The notes: a model not told the origin generated them from the sequence alone. DNA of 64,000 bases from Nitrosarchaeum sp035703205 (GCA_035703205.1 DASSYQ010000057.1:53210-117209), one strand, 5' to 3'. Positions 9,163-17,064 are shown, counted from the first letter of the stretch. Numbers and translations: made by a program.

Positions 9163-9990
9163 TCAAACTGCAATAGCTCTTGTAATATCTGTTTTACTGA
9201 TTATCCCTGCAAGAGAATTATTTCCATCAAGTACTGCCAAACCGCTAATGTTGTTTTCTAAGATTAATCTACATGCATCTTTTAAATCTTCATTGAATTT
9301 TATTGAGATAATTCCTTTACTCATAACATCCCGTGCCAATGAAATGCCTCCAAATCCTCCCTCTGAGAGAAATCCTCTCCTTATTTGTTCTGATATAGTA
9401 AAACCAGAATCATCTTCTTCACTACCTAGTTCGATAGAAATTCTAAATAAATCTCTAAATGAAATTATGCCTATTGGATTTTCATTTTGATCCTTTACAA
9501 TAATTCTGGATATGTGATTTTCCAACATCTTCCTTACAACTTTGAATAGCGGTGCAGCAGTATGAGTAAAAACACATTCATGCGTCATAAAATCAACTAC
9601 TTTATTATTTCCTGAATAATTTTCTAAATAATATTTTATAAGATCTGTCTTTGTAAAAATTCCTTTAATATTCTCATTTGTACCTATTGCTAAAGAGCTA
9701 ATTCCTTTTTCAAGCATTATTTTTGCTGAATTTTTAGGCGTTAAAGTTTCTTCAATTAACATAATCGGTTTCATTACTCTACTAATCATTATGTCGTCTA
9801 ACCCTTGTTTAGTAGTTTCAGAAAAAAGAAATAATCCTATGTCTTTTTCAGTTATGATTCCCACAGGCTTACCATTTTCTATAACAATTAATCTACTAAG
9901 ATTATTCTCCAATAATTTTTTAATTACATCTGATATTGTTGAATTCTTTAGAATAGAAACTGGCTTGTTACAAATATCAATTATAGACAT
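9163..9990 (-). CDS. Four-CBS-domain protein
   Basis: 275 aa made of four CBS repeats, with the signature turns PVGIITEKDI, IKGIFTKTDL, PIGIISFRDL and LAGIISKTDI in order. It is paralogous in layout to the 283-aa protein at 6085-6936 and probably binds an adenine nucleotide in two Bateman modules. Insertion of a Gly-rich, charged stretch (about 195-215, GSEEDDSGF through SEGGFGG) separates the third and fourth repeats, the main difference from its paralogue. Upstream (1 4 0 bp, divergent) is the universal stress protein gene, another ATP-binding sensor type. Partner and ligand unknown. Confidence 0.85.
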   Translation of the reverse strand: MSIIDICNKPVSILKNSTISDVIKKLLENNLSRLIVIENGKPVGIITEKDIGLFLFSETTKQGLDDIMISRVMKPIMLIEETLTPKNSAKIMLEKGISSLAIGTNENIKGIFTKTDLIKYYLENYSGNNKVVDFMTHECVFTHTAAPLFKVVRKMLENHISRIIVKDQNENPIGIISFRDLFRISIELGSEEDDSGFTISEQIRRGFLSEGGFGGISLARDVMSKGIISIKFNEDLKDACRLILENNISGLAVLDGNNSLAGIISKTDITRAIAV

Positions 9991-10103
9991 GATATATTAC
10001 AAATCAAATTTCTATAAAAACAGACGTATAATTTTCATTGATGAATACAAATGAACAATTCATCATTTTATCAGGGATCTCATATATGGAAATCATGCTA
10101 TTT

Positions 10104-10110
10104 TTTATAT
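10104..10110 (+). promoter_or_regulatory. TATA box of the universal stress protein gene
   Basis: TTTATAT lies 23-29 bp before the ATG at 10133, the spacing expected if transcription begins at or next to the start codon (leaderless mRNA, common in this group). Inferred from spacing and composition only. Confidence 0.45.
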
Positions 10111-10132
10111 TTGGAGAATTAAACTGGAAAAT

Positions 10133-10555
10133 ATGGCAAAATTCAACAAAATCCTTGTTCCACTAGATGGATCTAATAACTCCATTAGAGGATTAGATCG
10201 AGCAATTGAGATTGCAAAAGGTAGTGGAGCTGAAATTACTGGATTTTATGTATTTCATTTGCCACTAGCTGCAGGAATAAAATATACACAAAAAATGAAA
10301 GATGATGCACAAGCAAAGGCTATCAAAGCAATTGGACCGGCAATGAAACGGGCTCAAAATGCAGGAGCACTATTCAAGTATAAAACCGGAGGTGGTCATA
10401 CTGGTTCTGAAATTGTCAAATTTGCAGAGAAAGGAAAGTATGACATGATTGTTATTGGTGCTAGAGGAGTAGGTGGTGCTAAAGAAGCATTTCTAGGAAG
10501 TACCTCTAATTATGTAATGCATAAAGCAAAGATTCCTGTTTTAGTGGTAAAATAA
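10133..10555 (+). CDS. Universal stress protein, ATP-binding type
   Basis: 140 aa, one UspA domain. It opens KILVPLDGSNNS with the Asp that contacts adenine, and near the end has GARGVGGAKEAFLGST, which is the G-x2-G-x9-G-S/T nucleotide motif (about 109-124), so it should belong to the ATP-binding subgroup that links energy state to stress responses. Cytoplasmic, probably a dimer. It is monocistronic: a TATA box precedes it and a hairpin plus T-tract follows it directly. It adjoins CBS-domain genes, suggesting a local theme of nucleotide sensing. No fused partner domain. Confidence 0.92.
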   Translation: MAKFNKILVPLDGSNNSIRGLDRAIEIAKGSGAEITGFYVFHLPLAAGIKYTQKMKDDAQAKAIKAIGPAMKRAQNAGALFKYKTGGGHTGSEIVKFAEKGKYDMIVIGARGVGGAKEAFLGSTSNYVMHKAKIPVLVVK

Positions 10556-10560
10556 TAATC

Positions 10561-10579
10561 TGGGGTTTCCCCATTTTTT
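10561..10579 (+). terminator. Hairpin and T-tract terminator
   Basis: TGGGG and CCCCA pair perfectly around a TTT loop (10561-10573) and are followed at once by six T (10574-10579), seven bases after the stop of the universal stress protein gene. This is the form of an intrinsic terminator; in archaea the T-tract alone often suffices. Confidence 0.65.
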
Positions 10580-10650
10580 CTTAAAACCTAATTTACGTTT
10601 TAGATAATTGTATATTTATCAGAATGACATAAAATAACTGATGTTACATC

Positions 10651-11121
10651 TTGAATGATAAGACATTTGTGATTATTGGATTAATTGTGGCAGTTATTGC
10701 ATTAACATCAATTATTGTAATAGTGGGACAAGGAAATGTAAGACACGTACAAATTTTTTGGCCCGAAAAAGTTGAACAAACAGTTGCCTTTTTAGATATT
10801 AATGGTGAAGTAAAATTAGTAGGTATTTCTGGTACTGCTGAAAAAAACAATCCTACATTAATCATGAGAACTAGTTTTGCTTATGTCTTAACTGTTGAAA
10901 ATCGTGGTAATCAACATCATAGATTATACATTGATGGCTTTGATGTACAAACTGATCTTTTAGAACCTGGACAAAAAGACACTATTACAATTTATCCTGA
11001 TAAAGAGGGAATTTACAATTATTATGATAAAAGACAAATTCTTACACCTCTAGGACAATTGAAATCTGTTCAAGTAACACCATCTGACAGTTTTACTGGA
11101 TTTTTTAAAGATCTAATATAG
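10651..11121 (+). CDS. Membrane-anchored cupredoxin-fold-like protein
   Basis: 156 aa from a TTG start. One N-terminal transmembrane segment (about 5-23) anchors an external domain. The second half (LTVENRGNQHHRLYIDGF, then a PGQ turn, then KEGIYNYYDKR) follows the cupredoxin beta-sandwich pattern seen in many ammonia-oxidising archaeal copper proteins. The usual Cys after the GxYxYY strand is absent (Asp-Lys instead) and there is no C-terminal His-x-Met pair, so a blue copper site is unlikely; HH at about 90-91 are the only obvious ligands. Single gene with T-rich flanks. Possibly a copper-free structural relative. Confidence 0.6.
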   Translation: MNDKTFVIIGLIVAVIALTSIIVIVGQGNVRHVQIFWPEKVEQTVAFLDINGEVKLVGISGTAEKNNPTLIMRTSFAYVLTVENRGNQHHRLYIDGFDVQTDLLEPGQKDTITIYPDKEGIYNYYDKRQILTPLGQLKSVQVTPSDSFTGFFKDLI

Positions 11122-11210
11122 AATCTATTAGAAAGCATCCTTGATATTTTGTATCATGACAAACTAAATGTATAAAAAATATGAAAAGAGTAACAAAAAA
11201 CTGAGAAAAT

Positions 11211-12365
11211 ATGGTAGAAAGTAATTATGACATATTGGGAATAATTGAAGGTTCAACTGAGAAAGAAATTCGTGATGCATTTAGACGATTAGCGCTTAGA
11301 TACCATTCTGATAGAGGAGGAGAAAATGTTCAATTCATTAAAATCAAACAAGCATACGAAGATCTCAAAATCGGTAAAAAATATCCTGAAACAGATTTGG
11401 AAAAAATTAGAAACGCTAGAGTTTATTCAGGTGATTCAGAAGAAAATATCCGTCGAAAAAATCGAATTTTAGGTCAAGAATTATCCAAAGAAATGAAAAT
11501 AGCTGAAGAATGGGCAGCAGATTTGATTAGAACAAATTCAACTGGCACTAGACTATTTGGCTCAAAAACTCTTGGAGAAATTGAACTTGAAAGAAAAGCT
11601 AATGGTATACTTTCAATTAAAGGAAATTTCATGGCAGGCAATCTAACTTATGACGGTTCTATTATAATGCAAGGAAATATTACAAGTCCATCTTGGACTG
11701 AAGAATTTAGAACAAAAATTCATCTCACTAAAGGTGATTTCAAATTCATTAATCCACTTGAAAATAAATATAAAATTGAAAATGGAGCTAAACTAATTGT
11801 AGATAATGGTAATGTTGTAGTTGGAAATGTTTTTGGTCGAAAATATAGAATTGAAGATCCAGAAGGAAGAGTAGGAATTTATGAAACTCGAGAACAACGA
11901 ACTCATATATCAGCACCAAAAGGAAAAATAATTGCTGAAAATATTGTAAATACAGTTTCTCTCGATGCAGATTCTATCATGGTTCTTAATTTAGAAGACG
12001 ATATTCAAATTAATGCACGAGAAATTTTATTGTATGGAAGTAAAATTACATATGATACTATAATTAAGTTAAAAAAAGGAGGTATCATAAGATTTTTTGA
12101 AAATTTTTCAATTCAAAGTCTTAGTAACGATGCAATCATTAAACTTGAGAATGGTAAAGAAATTAGATTATTTGATATAAAAACTAAAAAAATTAAAGAT
12201 TTAGCAGATGAATTTGTGCCTAACAAAAATGAGTATGATAAAGATACTACAATGGTAGGTAACGGATTTACAATTACATATGAAATGTTAGATAATTTAT
12301 CAAAAAAACCAACAAAGAATCAGAACTTTGGTTGGGCTTCTAAATTTAGATTATATAAAAAATAA
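11211..12365 (+). CDS. J-domain protein with HSD motif and a long beta-rich C-terminus
   Basis: 384 aa. Residues 5-52 are a clear J domain: YDILGIIEGSTEKEIRDAF leads into LALRYHSDRGG and IKIKQAYEDLK. The universally required HPD tripeptide is H32-S33-D34 here, from TCT where Pro would be CCT. After a charged linker the rest (about 115-350) is built of short alternating strands with many Gly/Asn turns (LSIKGNFMAGNLTYDGS, LIVDNGNVVVGNVFG), reminiscent of bactofilin-like or other beta-helical scaffolds, without zinc fingers or a DnaJ C-terminal domain. It is therefore not the canonical co-chaperone; a scaffold with a modified Hsp70 contact is inferred. ATG start, monocistronic. Confidence 0.75.
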   Translation: MVESNYDILGIIEGSTEKEIRDAFRRLALRYHSDRGGENVQFIKIKQAYEDLKIGKKYPETDLEKIRNARVYSGDSEENIRRKNRILGQELSKEMKIAEEWAADLIRTNSTGTRLFGSKTLGEIELERKANGILSIKGNFMAGNLTYDGSIIMQGNITSPSWTEEFRTKIHLTKGDFKFINPLENKYKIENGAKLIVDNGNVVVGNVFGRKYRIEDPEGRVGIYETREQRTHISAPKGKIIAENIVNTVSLDADSIMVLNLEDDIQINAREILLYGSKITYDTIIKLKKGGIIRFFENFSIQSLSNDAIIKLENGKEIRLFDIKTKKIKDLADEFVPNKNEYDKDTTMVGNGFTITYEMLDNLSKKPTKNQNFGWASKFRLYKK

Positions 12366-12498
12366 GTTAAAAATTTCAAATTTCTAATAATTTGTTCAAC
12401 AGAATTTTTTTAAGAATTGGTCCATAATGGCATCTACTTTGATACATCAACCATAAAATAGGTATTATGGTCGTGAAATCCTCGAAGAATTGATATTC

Positions 12499-12506
12499 AT
12501 ATAAAA
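12499..12506 (+). promoter_or_regulatory. TATA-like element before the nucleotide cyclase gene
   Basis: ATATAAAA is centred about 20 bp before the TTG start at 12523, a little closer than the usual 25. The same 157-bp gap also holds CCATAAT (12422-12428) and its complement ATTATGG (12463-12469). Confidence 0.35.
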
Positions 12507-12522
12507 TTAACAAGGAATTGAA

Positions 12523-14286
12523 TTGCAAATTTCATTTAGTATAGATAAAAAACTGATACTTTTAGTAATCATGGTATCTATAATTACACTTTTAATTACA
12601 GCGTATTTGAGTTTTAACTACGCTGAACAAATTCTAATAGAAAGAGCTAATAATCTATTACTTGGCGAATCCACATCACGTGGTAATTCCGTTAGGCTTC
12701 TTTTTGAATCCAGAATTGAACAAAATCAAATTTTAGCAAATGATCCAATGATAAAAATTCTTGTTACTGAATTAAATGAAATACCTGAAAATGAATTTGA
12801 TAAAGCAAGAGAAAGTAAACGTAGGGATTTCCTTACTCAAATTCAAGCATTTCAAACACTAGTTGGATTTTCAATTGGGTTAGAAGATGTAAAAGTTATT
12901 GGAGCAAATGGAAAAGTTTTCTTTTCACTTGGTAAATCATCTGATAGTAACTTCTCTCATGATCCATTATTTCAAAAAGGACTACAAAAATCAATTATAG
13001 ATTTTGAGCCATCTAGTACTGGCAAAAAAATGATTGTAGTTTCCCCAATTTTTGCTCAAGACGATAAAAAAAATGATGATCCAATAGGAGTAGTTATATC
13101 AAGAATGAGAACTGAATCACTAGACAATATCTTAATTGATCGAAGTGGTTTGGGAGAAACAGGCGAAGTTTATATCGTAAATGATGGATTTTTGATGTTA
13201 TCAGAATCCAGATTCATAGATAATGCTGTCTTCAAACAAAAAGTTGATACTATTGCAGTTCAAAAATGTTTTAGAGAAGGAGAAGAATTTACAGGATTTT
13301 ACCCAGATTACAGAAATATCAACATTTATGGTTCTTCATATTGTGCTAATGATTTAGGATTCATTTTACTTGCAGAAATTGATGAATCAGAAACAATTCG
13401 ACCAATTTTAGTACTTCAAAATAGAATGTTTCAAACAGGTCTAATCATTACAGCTGTAATGATAGTTATTGCATTTATAATTGCAAAATCTATGTCCAGA
13501 CCTTTAATAAAATTAAAAAATGCTGCAAATCAAGTTGCAAATGGAGATTTTCATGTCAGAACTAATATTTCAACAAAGGATGAAATCGGTGAATTATCTT
13601 ATGCATTTGACTCCATGACTGAAAAACTTCAAAAATCATTAATTGAAATTAAAGAAAAAGAAGATGTTATAAAACAACAAGAAGATATTTTATTACAATT
13701 TTCTGATTATAGCGAAAAATATTGCGTATGTATGGTAGATATTATGAATTCAACCAAAATCACTTCCAAATTATCTGAATCAGAAACCAGTGAATTTTAT
13801 AAAATTTTTCTTAACTCCATTGCTGTAATTGTAAGAAATTATGATGGAATAGTAGTAAAAAATATCGGCGATGCATTATTATTTTATTTTCCAGTTATAT
13901 ACTCTGAAGAAGAATCTACATTAAAAAAATGTCTTGATTGTTGTTTAACTTTAAGTGAATCACATGATGACATTGTAAAAAAATTAGAAAAACAAAAACT
14001 ACCTGTTTTTGATTATAGAATTAGTTCTACATACGGCATTGTTAGAATAGCAAAAACATCAACATCATCTGTTAATGATATTTTTGGAAATACTGTAAAT
14101 CGATGTGCCAAGATAAATAGAATTGCACCTGCAAATAGATTGATTATTGGTGAAGAATTCTATGATAGTGCCAAAAATTTTGATGATTATATATTTAAAA
14201 AAATAAAGAGTGATGTTACATCTCCAGATGCTGGTTATATCGGATATCTTGTTTCGAGAAAGATGGATGATAATATCAAAAATTGA
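12523..14286 (+). CDS. Transmembrane Cache-HAMP-class III nucleotide cyclase
   Basis: 587 aa from a TTG start. Order: helix 1 (about 10-30), an external sensor region of about 270 residues that fits a double-Cache ligand-binding domain, helix 2 (about 303-324), HAMP (about 325-377), a coiled coil, then a class III adenylate/guanylate cyclase domain (about 397-580). The two metal aspartates are visible in CMVDIMNST (about 402) and KNIGDALLFYF (about 448). The transition-state pair is N-x3-R in active enzymes, but here GNTVNRCAKIN gives Lys in place of Arg. It should convert an external signal into cyclic nucleotide if active. Monocistronic; no CRP-like receptor in the window. Confidence 0.85.
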   Translation: MQISFSIDKKLILLVIMVSIITLLITAYLSFNYAEQILIERANNLLLGESTSRGNSVRLLFESRIEQNQILANDPMIKILVTELNEIPENEFDKARESKRRDFLTQIQAFQTLVGFSIGLEDVKVIGANGKVFFSLGKSSDSNFSHDPLFQKGLQKSIIDFEPSSTGKKMIVVSPIFAQDDKKNDDPIGVVISRMRTESLDNILIDRSGLGETGEVYIVNDGFLMLSESRFIDNAVFKQKVDTIAVQKCFREGEEFTGFYPDYRNINIYGSSYCANDLGFILLAEIDESETIRPILVLQNRMFQTGLIITAVMIVIAFIIAKSMSRPLIKLKNAANQVANGDFHVRTNISTKDEIGELSYAFDSMTEKLQKSLIEIKEKEDVIKQQEDILLQFSDYSEKYCVCMVDIMNSTKITSKLSESETSEFYKIFLNSIAVIVRNYDGIVVKNIGDALLFYFPVIYSEEESTLKKCLDCCLTLSESHDDIVKKLEKQKLPVFDYRISSTYGIVRIAKTSTSSVNDIFGNTVNRCAKINRIAPANRLIIGEEFYDSAKNFDDYIFKKIKSDVTSPDAGYIGYLVSRKMDDNIKN

Positions 14287-14299
14287 TTCTAGAATAATA

Positions 14300-14626
14300 T
14301 TAAATTAATTCAGCTGATTTTTCTTTTGTACTAATATCATATGATTCCTCTACATTTGAAACAAAAATTTTCCCATCGCCTTTTTCTCCTGTATGAGCTA
14401 CATCCATAATAGCTGAAACAACAGAACTTACAATTGAATCCTGAACAACTGTAACTATTACATCTGTTGAATTAAATTCAATTTGATGTCCTCCAATTTC
14501 AGGTCGTTCACCTGCTCCTTGACCCAAAGATTGAATCAATGTAACTCCACCTACACCAACATCTCTTATTGCCTTTACAACTTGCTTTGAAACTTCACTT
14601 TGGACTATAGCTTCTATTCGTTTCAC
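14300..14626 (-). CDS. PII-family signalling protein with divergent T-loop
   Basis: 108 aa. The PII core is recognisable: MKRIEAIVQSEVSKQVVKAI, the strand before the T-loop, and the B-loop TGEKGDGKIFV (about 79-89) that binds ATP/ADP phosphate. The T-loop is not GlnB/GlnK-like: SLGQGAGERPEIGGHQ replaces the usual GRGRQKG...YRGAEY, so the uridylylated Tyr51 is missing and the ammonium-transporter contact surface is changed. PII proteins report 2-oxoglutarate and energy state, normally for nitrogen control; for an ammonia oxidiser an unusual target is plausible. No amtB or glnA is adjacent. Convergent with the cyclase gene 13 bp away. Confidence 0.85.
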   Translation of the reverse strand: MKRIEAIVQSEVSKQVVKAIRDVGVGGVTLIQSLGQGAGERPEIGGHQIEFNSTDVIVTVVQDSIVSSVVSAIMDVAHTGEKGDGKIFVSNVEESYDISTKEKSAELI

Positions 14627-14784
14627 GGTTAATTGTGTCTTCTAGCGATTTAAAAAGATACTTTAGATTATCATACAATTTTAATTCAAATAGTCATCAC
14701 ATATTATAATTAAATTCCAACTTATGGAGTTAGTATCTTTTTACATGTCCTTTTTAAAAAAATAAAGACTGATCATTCAAACAC

Positions 14785-14807
14785 AATAATTTGTTCAGCA
14801 AATTATT
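14785..14807. repeat. Perfect 9-bp inverted repeat between ferredoxin and PII genes
   Basis: AATAATTTG (14785-14793) and CAAATTATT (14799-14807) pair perfectly around TTCAG. It lies 44 bp past the ferredoxin stop and about 160 bp before the PII start, both on the minus strand; a T-rich stretch follows on that strand near 14755-14762. It may be the ferredoxin mRNA 3' hairpin or an operator. The surrounding 223-bp gap shows no gene. Confidence 0.5.
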
Positions 14808-14850
14808 AAAATTTAAAATAATAAAAAGAAATTAAAAATGATGACCTAAT

Positions 14851-15150
14851 CTAATCGATTAATTCGGTCCAACCTTTGACGAAGACTGAGTTCTTGTAGA
14901 GTGGAACTGGTTGTCCAACGGTAAAGTCCATTGGTCTCATCCAAAAGATTGCCTTTGTTGGGCAAACACCGATGCATGCTCCATCAGAGATACATCTTTC
15001 TGGGTAGAAGACAAATGCCTTTCCTCTCTTCCAGCCTTCAACTGGTTTTACTCTAAGTACATCTGGTCCTAATGTTGTACAGATTTCTACACATAGTGCG
15101 CATCCGATACACATTTGTTCGCTGATGTCTGGAATAATTCCTACTGGCAT
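14851..15150 (-). CDS. Dicluster ferredoxin with C-x2-D-x2-C second site
   Basis: 99 aa soluble electron carrier. Cluster binding segment 1 is complete, CIGCALCVEIC (C14, C17, C20, C24). Segment 2 reads CISDGACIGVCP (about 53-64): Asp stands where the second Cys of C-x2-C-x2-C belongs, as in archaeal ferredoxins that hold a 3Fe-4S or Asp-ligated 4Fe-4S cluster. A 25-residue C-terminal tail (FTVGQPVPLYK through WTELID) extends beyond the usual fold. Codon choice is noticeably less AT-biased than in neighbours (many GGT, ACT, CCA and C-ending codons), a sign of high expression. Likely serves the oxidoreductases of central carbon metabolism. Own promoter, monocistronic. Confidence 0.88.
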   Translation of the reverse strand: MPVGIIPDISEQMCIGCALCVEICTTLGPDVLRVKPVEGWKRGKAFVFYPERCISDGACIGVCPTKAIFWMRPMDFTVGQPVPLYKNSVFVKGWTELID

Positions 15151-15176
15151 AACGAAATTTTCTTGTCTTTTGATCT

Positions 15177-15187
15177 TAATATAATTT
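15177..15187 (-). promoter_or_regulatory. TATA element of the ferredoxin gene
   Basis: On the minus strand AATTATATTAA lies about 28-37 bp before the ATG at 15150, giving a predicted leader of only a few bases. Inferred from position. Confidence 0.42.
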
Positions 15188-15265
15188 GCCCAAAAAATAT
15201 GAATTATAACGGCGTTTCAAATTTTATAACACCGTTTAAAATTTTGATCGCTTTTTCAAAACACA

Positions 15266-15889
15266 TCAAGAACAAGAATAATCGATTTTGAATATCTTTT
15301 CTGGAGTCCCAACCTGATTTAACGAATTAACCATCAAACTATTACCGATTCTTTTGAGATGATATATTCCAGATTTTTTTGAATAAATAACATGTCTTCC
15401 ACCTGGAGAAAGAATCCATTCACCCTTGTCATTTTTTCGTGCCATAGCAGTAATTATCACTGAAGAACTACTCTCTCTTCCAATAGATGAAAGTAACATT
15501 AATGACGCATTAATGAATCTCCCAAATTCTTTATCATCAAATATGCTGTAAAAACCATTAAACGAATCAATCACAACTAAAAATTTTTCATTTGATATTT
15601 TTTTTGCTATGTCCGATATGATTTTTTTCCAATCAAAGTCACTTGGACGATAAATCTTTACTTTATCATTTTTCTTAATCATTTCTGAAACAACATAACC
15701 ACTATAAAGTAAATCAAAATCTAAAAAAATTACTCGATAATTAATAGAATTAATTAACTCATTTAGAAATTCAGCTTTAAGAAAAGGTTCAGAACATAAA
15801 ATTATGTTTGGATTTTTGTTTGAAAACTCGTCTATTACATATGTTAAATCATTATCTAATATCTGTTCAGGATTTTTATCCAACACCAC
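15266..15889 (-). CDS. RecA/KaiC-fold protein lacking Walker A
   Basis: 207 aa. The fold is suggested by the order strand (NIILCSEPF), strand (YRVIFLDFDLLYSG), Walker B-like strand FLVVIDSFNGFY (about 108-119), SSSVIITAMARK, and the end GGRHVIYSKKSGIYHLKR, which matches the last strands of RadA/KaiC ATPases. Where the phosphate loop GxxxxGKT should stand there is LCSEPFLKAEFLNEL, so nucleotide hydrolysis is not expected. Similar degenerate RadA paralogues occur in archaea, and some regulate recombinases, but that role here is only a guess. Divergent from the class V aminotransferase 23 bp away, implying shared upstream sequence. Confidence 0.6.
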   Translation of the reverse strand: MVLDKNPEQILDNDLTYVIDEFSNKNPNIILCSEPFLKAEFLNELINSINYRVIFLDFDLLYSGYVVSEMIKKNDKVKIYRPSDFDWKKIISDIAKKISNEKFLVVIDSFNGFYSIFDDKEFGRFINASLMLLSSIGRESSSSVIITAMARKNDKGEWILSPGGRHVIYSKKSGIYHLKRIGNSLMVNSLNQVGTPEKIFKIDYSCS

Positions 15890-15912
15890 TTTAGTATCTA
15901 ACAGATATAATA

Positions 15913-17064
15913 ATGAATTTGGTTTTGAAAGATATCTCTGGAGATTTTCCTAATTCTGGTAAAATTTATCTAAATAACGCTTCTGTTTCTTTAATGCCTT
16001 CACAAAGCATTGAAGCAATGAAAGATTTTCTAATTTCATATAACTCCCTAGGCCCTGATTCAATAAACTCTGAACCATTTATTACTGAAAAACTACGAAA
16101 TGTTAGAAAAATTATTGCAAAAATTATCAACTGTCAACCAGAAGAAGTCATCCTAACTCAAAGTACCACTGATGGAATAAACATAGTGGCAAATGGTATC
16201 TCATTTGAACAAAATTCCAATATCATAATTCGTGGGTTATCGCATGAACATCACGCAAATTTCTACCCATGGCTTAGATTGCAAAATAAAACCAAAATCA
16301 AAAGTCTATCTATAGATAAAAATGGATTTTTTGATTTTAATGAACTTAAATCACTTCTTGATAATAATACAAAATTAGTAGCTATTAGTCATGCATTATA
16401 CAATACTGGCTCAATACTGCCAGTCGAAAAAATTGGAAATATGCTTGAAAATAACACTTTATTCTTCATTGATAGCGCACAAACAGTTGGATGTATAGGC
16501 AATTTTGATGTGACAAAGATCAAATGTAATTTTATGTCTTTTAACGGCTCTAAGTGGTTATGTGGACCTATGGGAACAGGATTATTTTATTGCAACAAAA
16601 AATCGCATGAATTACTGGAACCTATGACCGTTGGAGGAGAATCTGTAATGATCTATAACGACACAAATCTAGCGTTCAAAGATATTCCTGATAAATTTCA
16701 AACAGGATTTCGTAATTATGTTGGAATAGTAGGTTTGGAATCATCTGCAAACTATCTTCTTAAATTTGGTATGGAAAATATACGTAAAAAAAATCTCTAT
16801 CTTTCAAATCTTTTAAGAGAAGAATTATCTAAAATAAAAAACATTGTTCTCTATGGACCAGAAAACCCTCAAGACAGAACAAGTATAGTTTCTTTCAATA
16901 TTGATGGTCATGATCCACAAATAATTGTAAAAAAATTGGAAAAACAAAATATCGTACTAGCTGTTAGAGAAATTTTAGAACAAAAGATCATAAGGGCATC
17001 TCCTCATTTTTTTAATACTGAGTCTGAAATACTCCGAGTTATTGACGCAATAAAAAATCTATAG
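15913..17064 (+). CDS. Class V PLP-dependent aminotransferase (not a cysteine desulfurase)
   Basis: 383 aa. PLP enzyme of the SufS/isopenicillin-epimerase group: TQSTTDGINIVANG near 77, SHALYNTG near 160, IDSAQTVG, and the Schiff-base lysine in FNGSKWLCGPMGTG (about 210-223). The C-terminal region reads IIRASPHFFNT instead of the RxGxHCA segment, so the catalytic cysteine of desulfurases is absent; an aminotransferase, lyase or epimerase acting on a small amino acid is more likely. ATG start at 15913. Its end overlaps the convergent RAM-domain gene by 6 bp. Substrate unknown. Confidence 0.82.
   Translation: MNLVLKDISGDFPNSGKIYLNNASVSLMPSQSIEAMKDFLISYNSLGPDSINSEPFITEKLRNVRKIIAKIINCQPEEVILTQSTTDGINIVANGISFEQNSNIIIRGLSHEHHANFYPWLRLQNKTKIKSLSIDKNGFFDFNELKSLLDNNTKLVAISHALYNTGSILPVEKIGNMLENNTLFFIDSAQTVGCIGNFDVTKIKCNFMSFNGSKWLCGPMGTGLFYCNKKSHELLEPMTVGGESVMIYNDTNLAFKDIPDKFQTGFRNYVGIVGLESSANYLLKFGMENIRKKNLYLSNLLREELSKIKNIVLYGPENPQDRTSIVSFNIDGHDPQIIVKKLEKQNIVLAVREILEQKIIRASPHFFNTESEILRVIDAIKNL

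Noticed and set aside
12422..12469. Long inverted repeat CCATAAT/ATTATGG as attenuator or riboswitch
   Set aside because: Only 7 bp with 34 nt spacer, AT-rich, and upstream of a leaderless-type TATA, so it would not be in the mRNA.
15913..17064. Cysteine desulfurase (SufS/IscS)
   Set aside because: The C-terminal catalytic Cys motif is replaced by RASPHFFNT.
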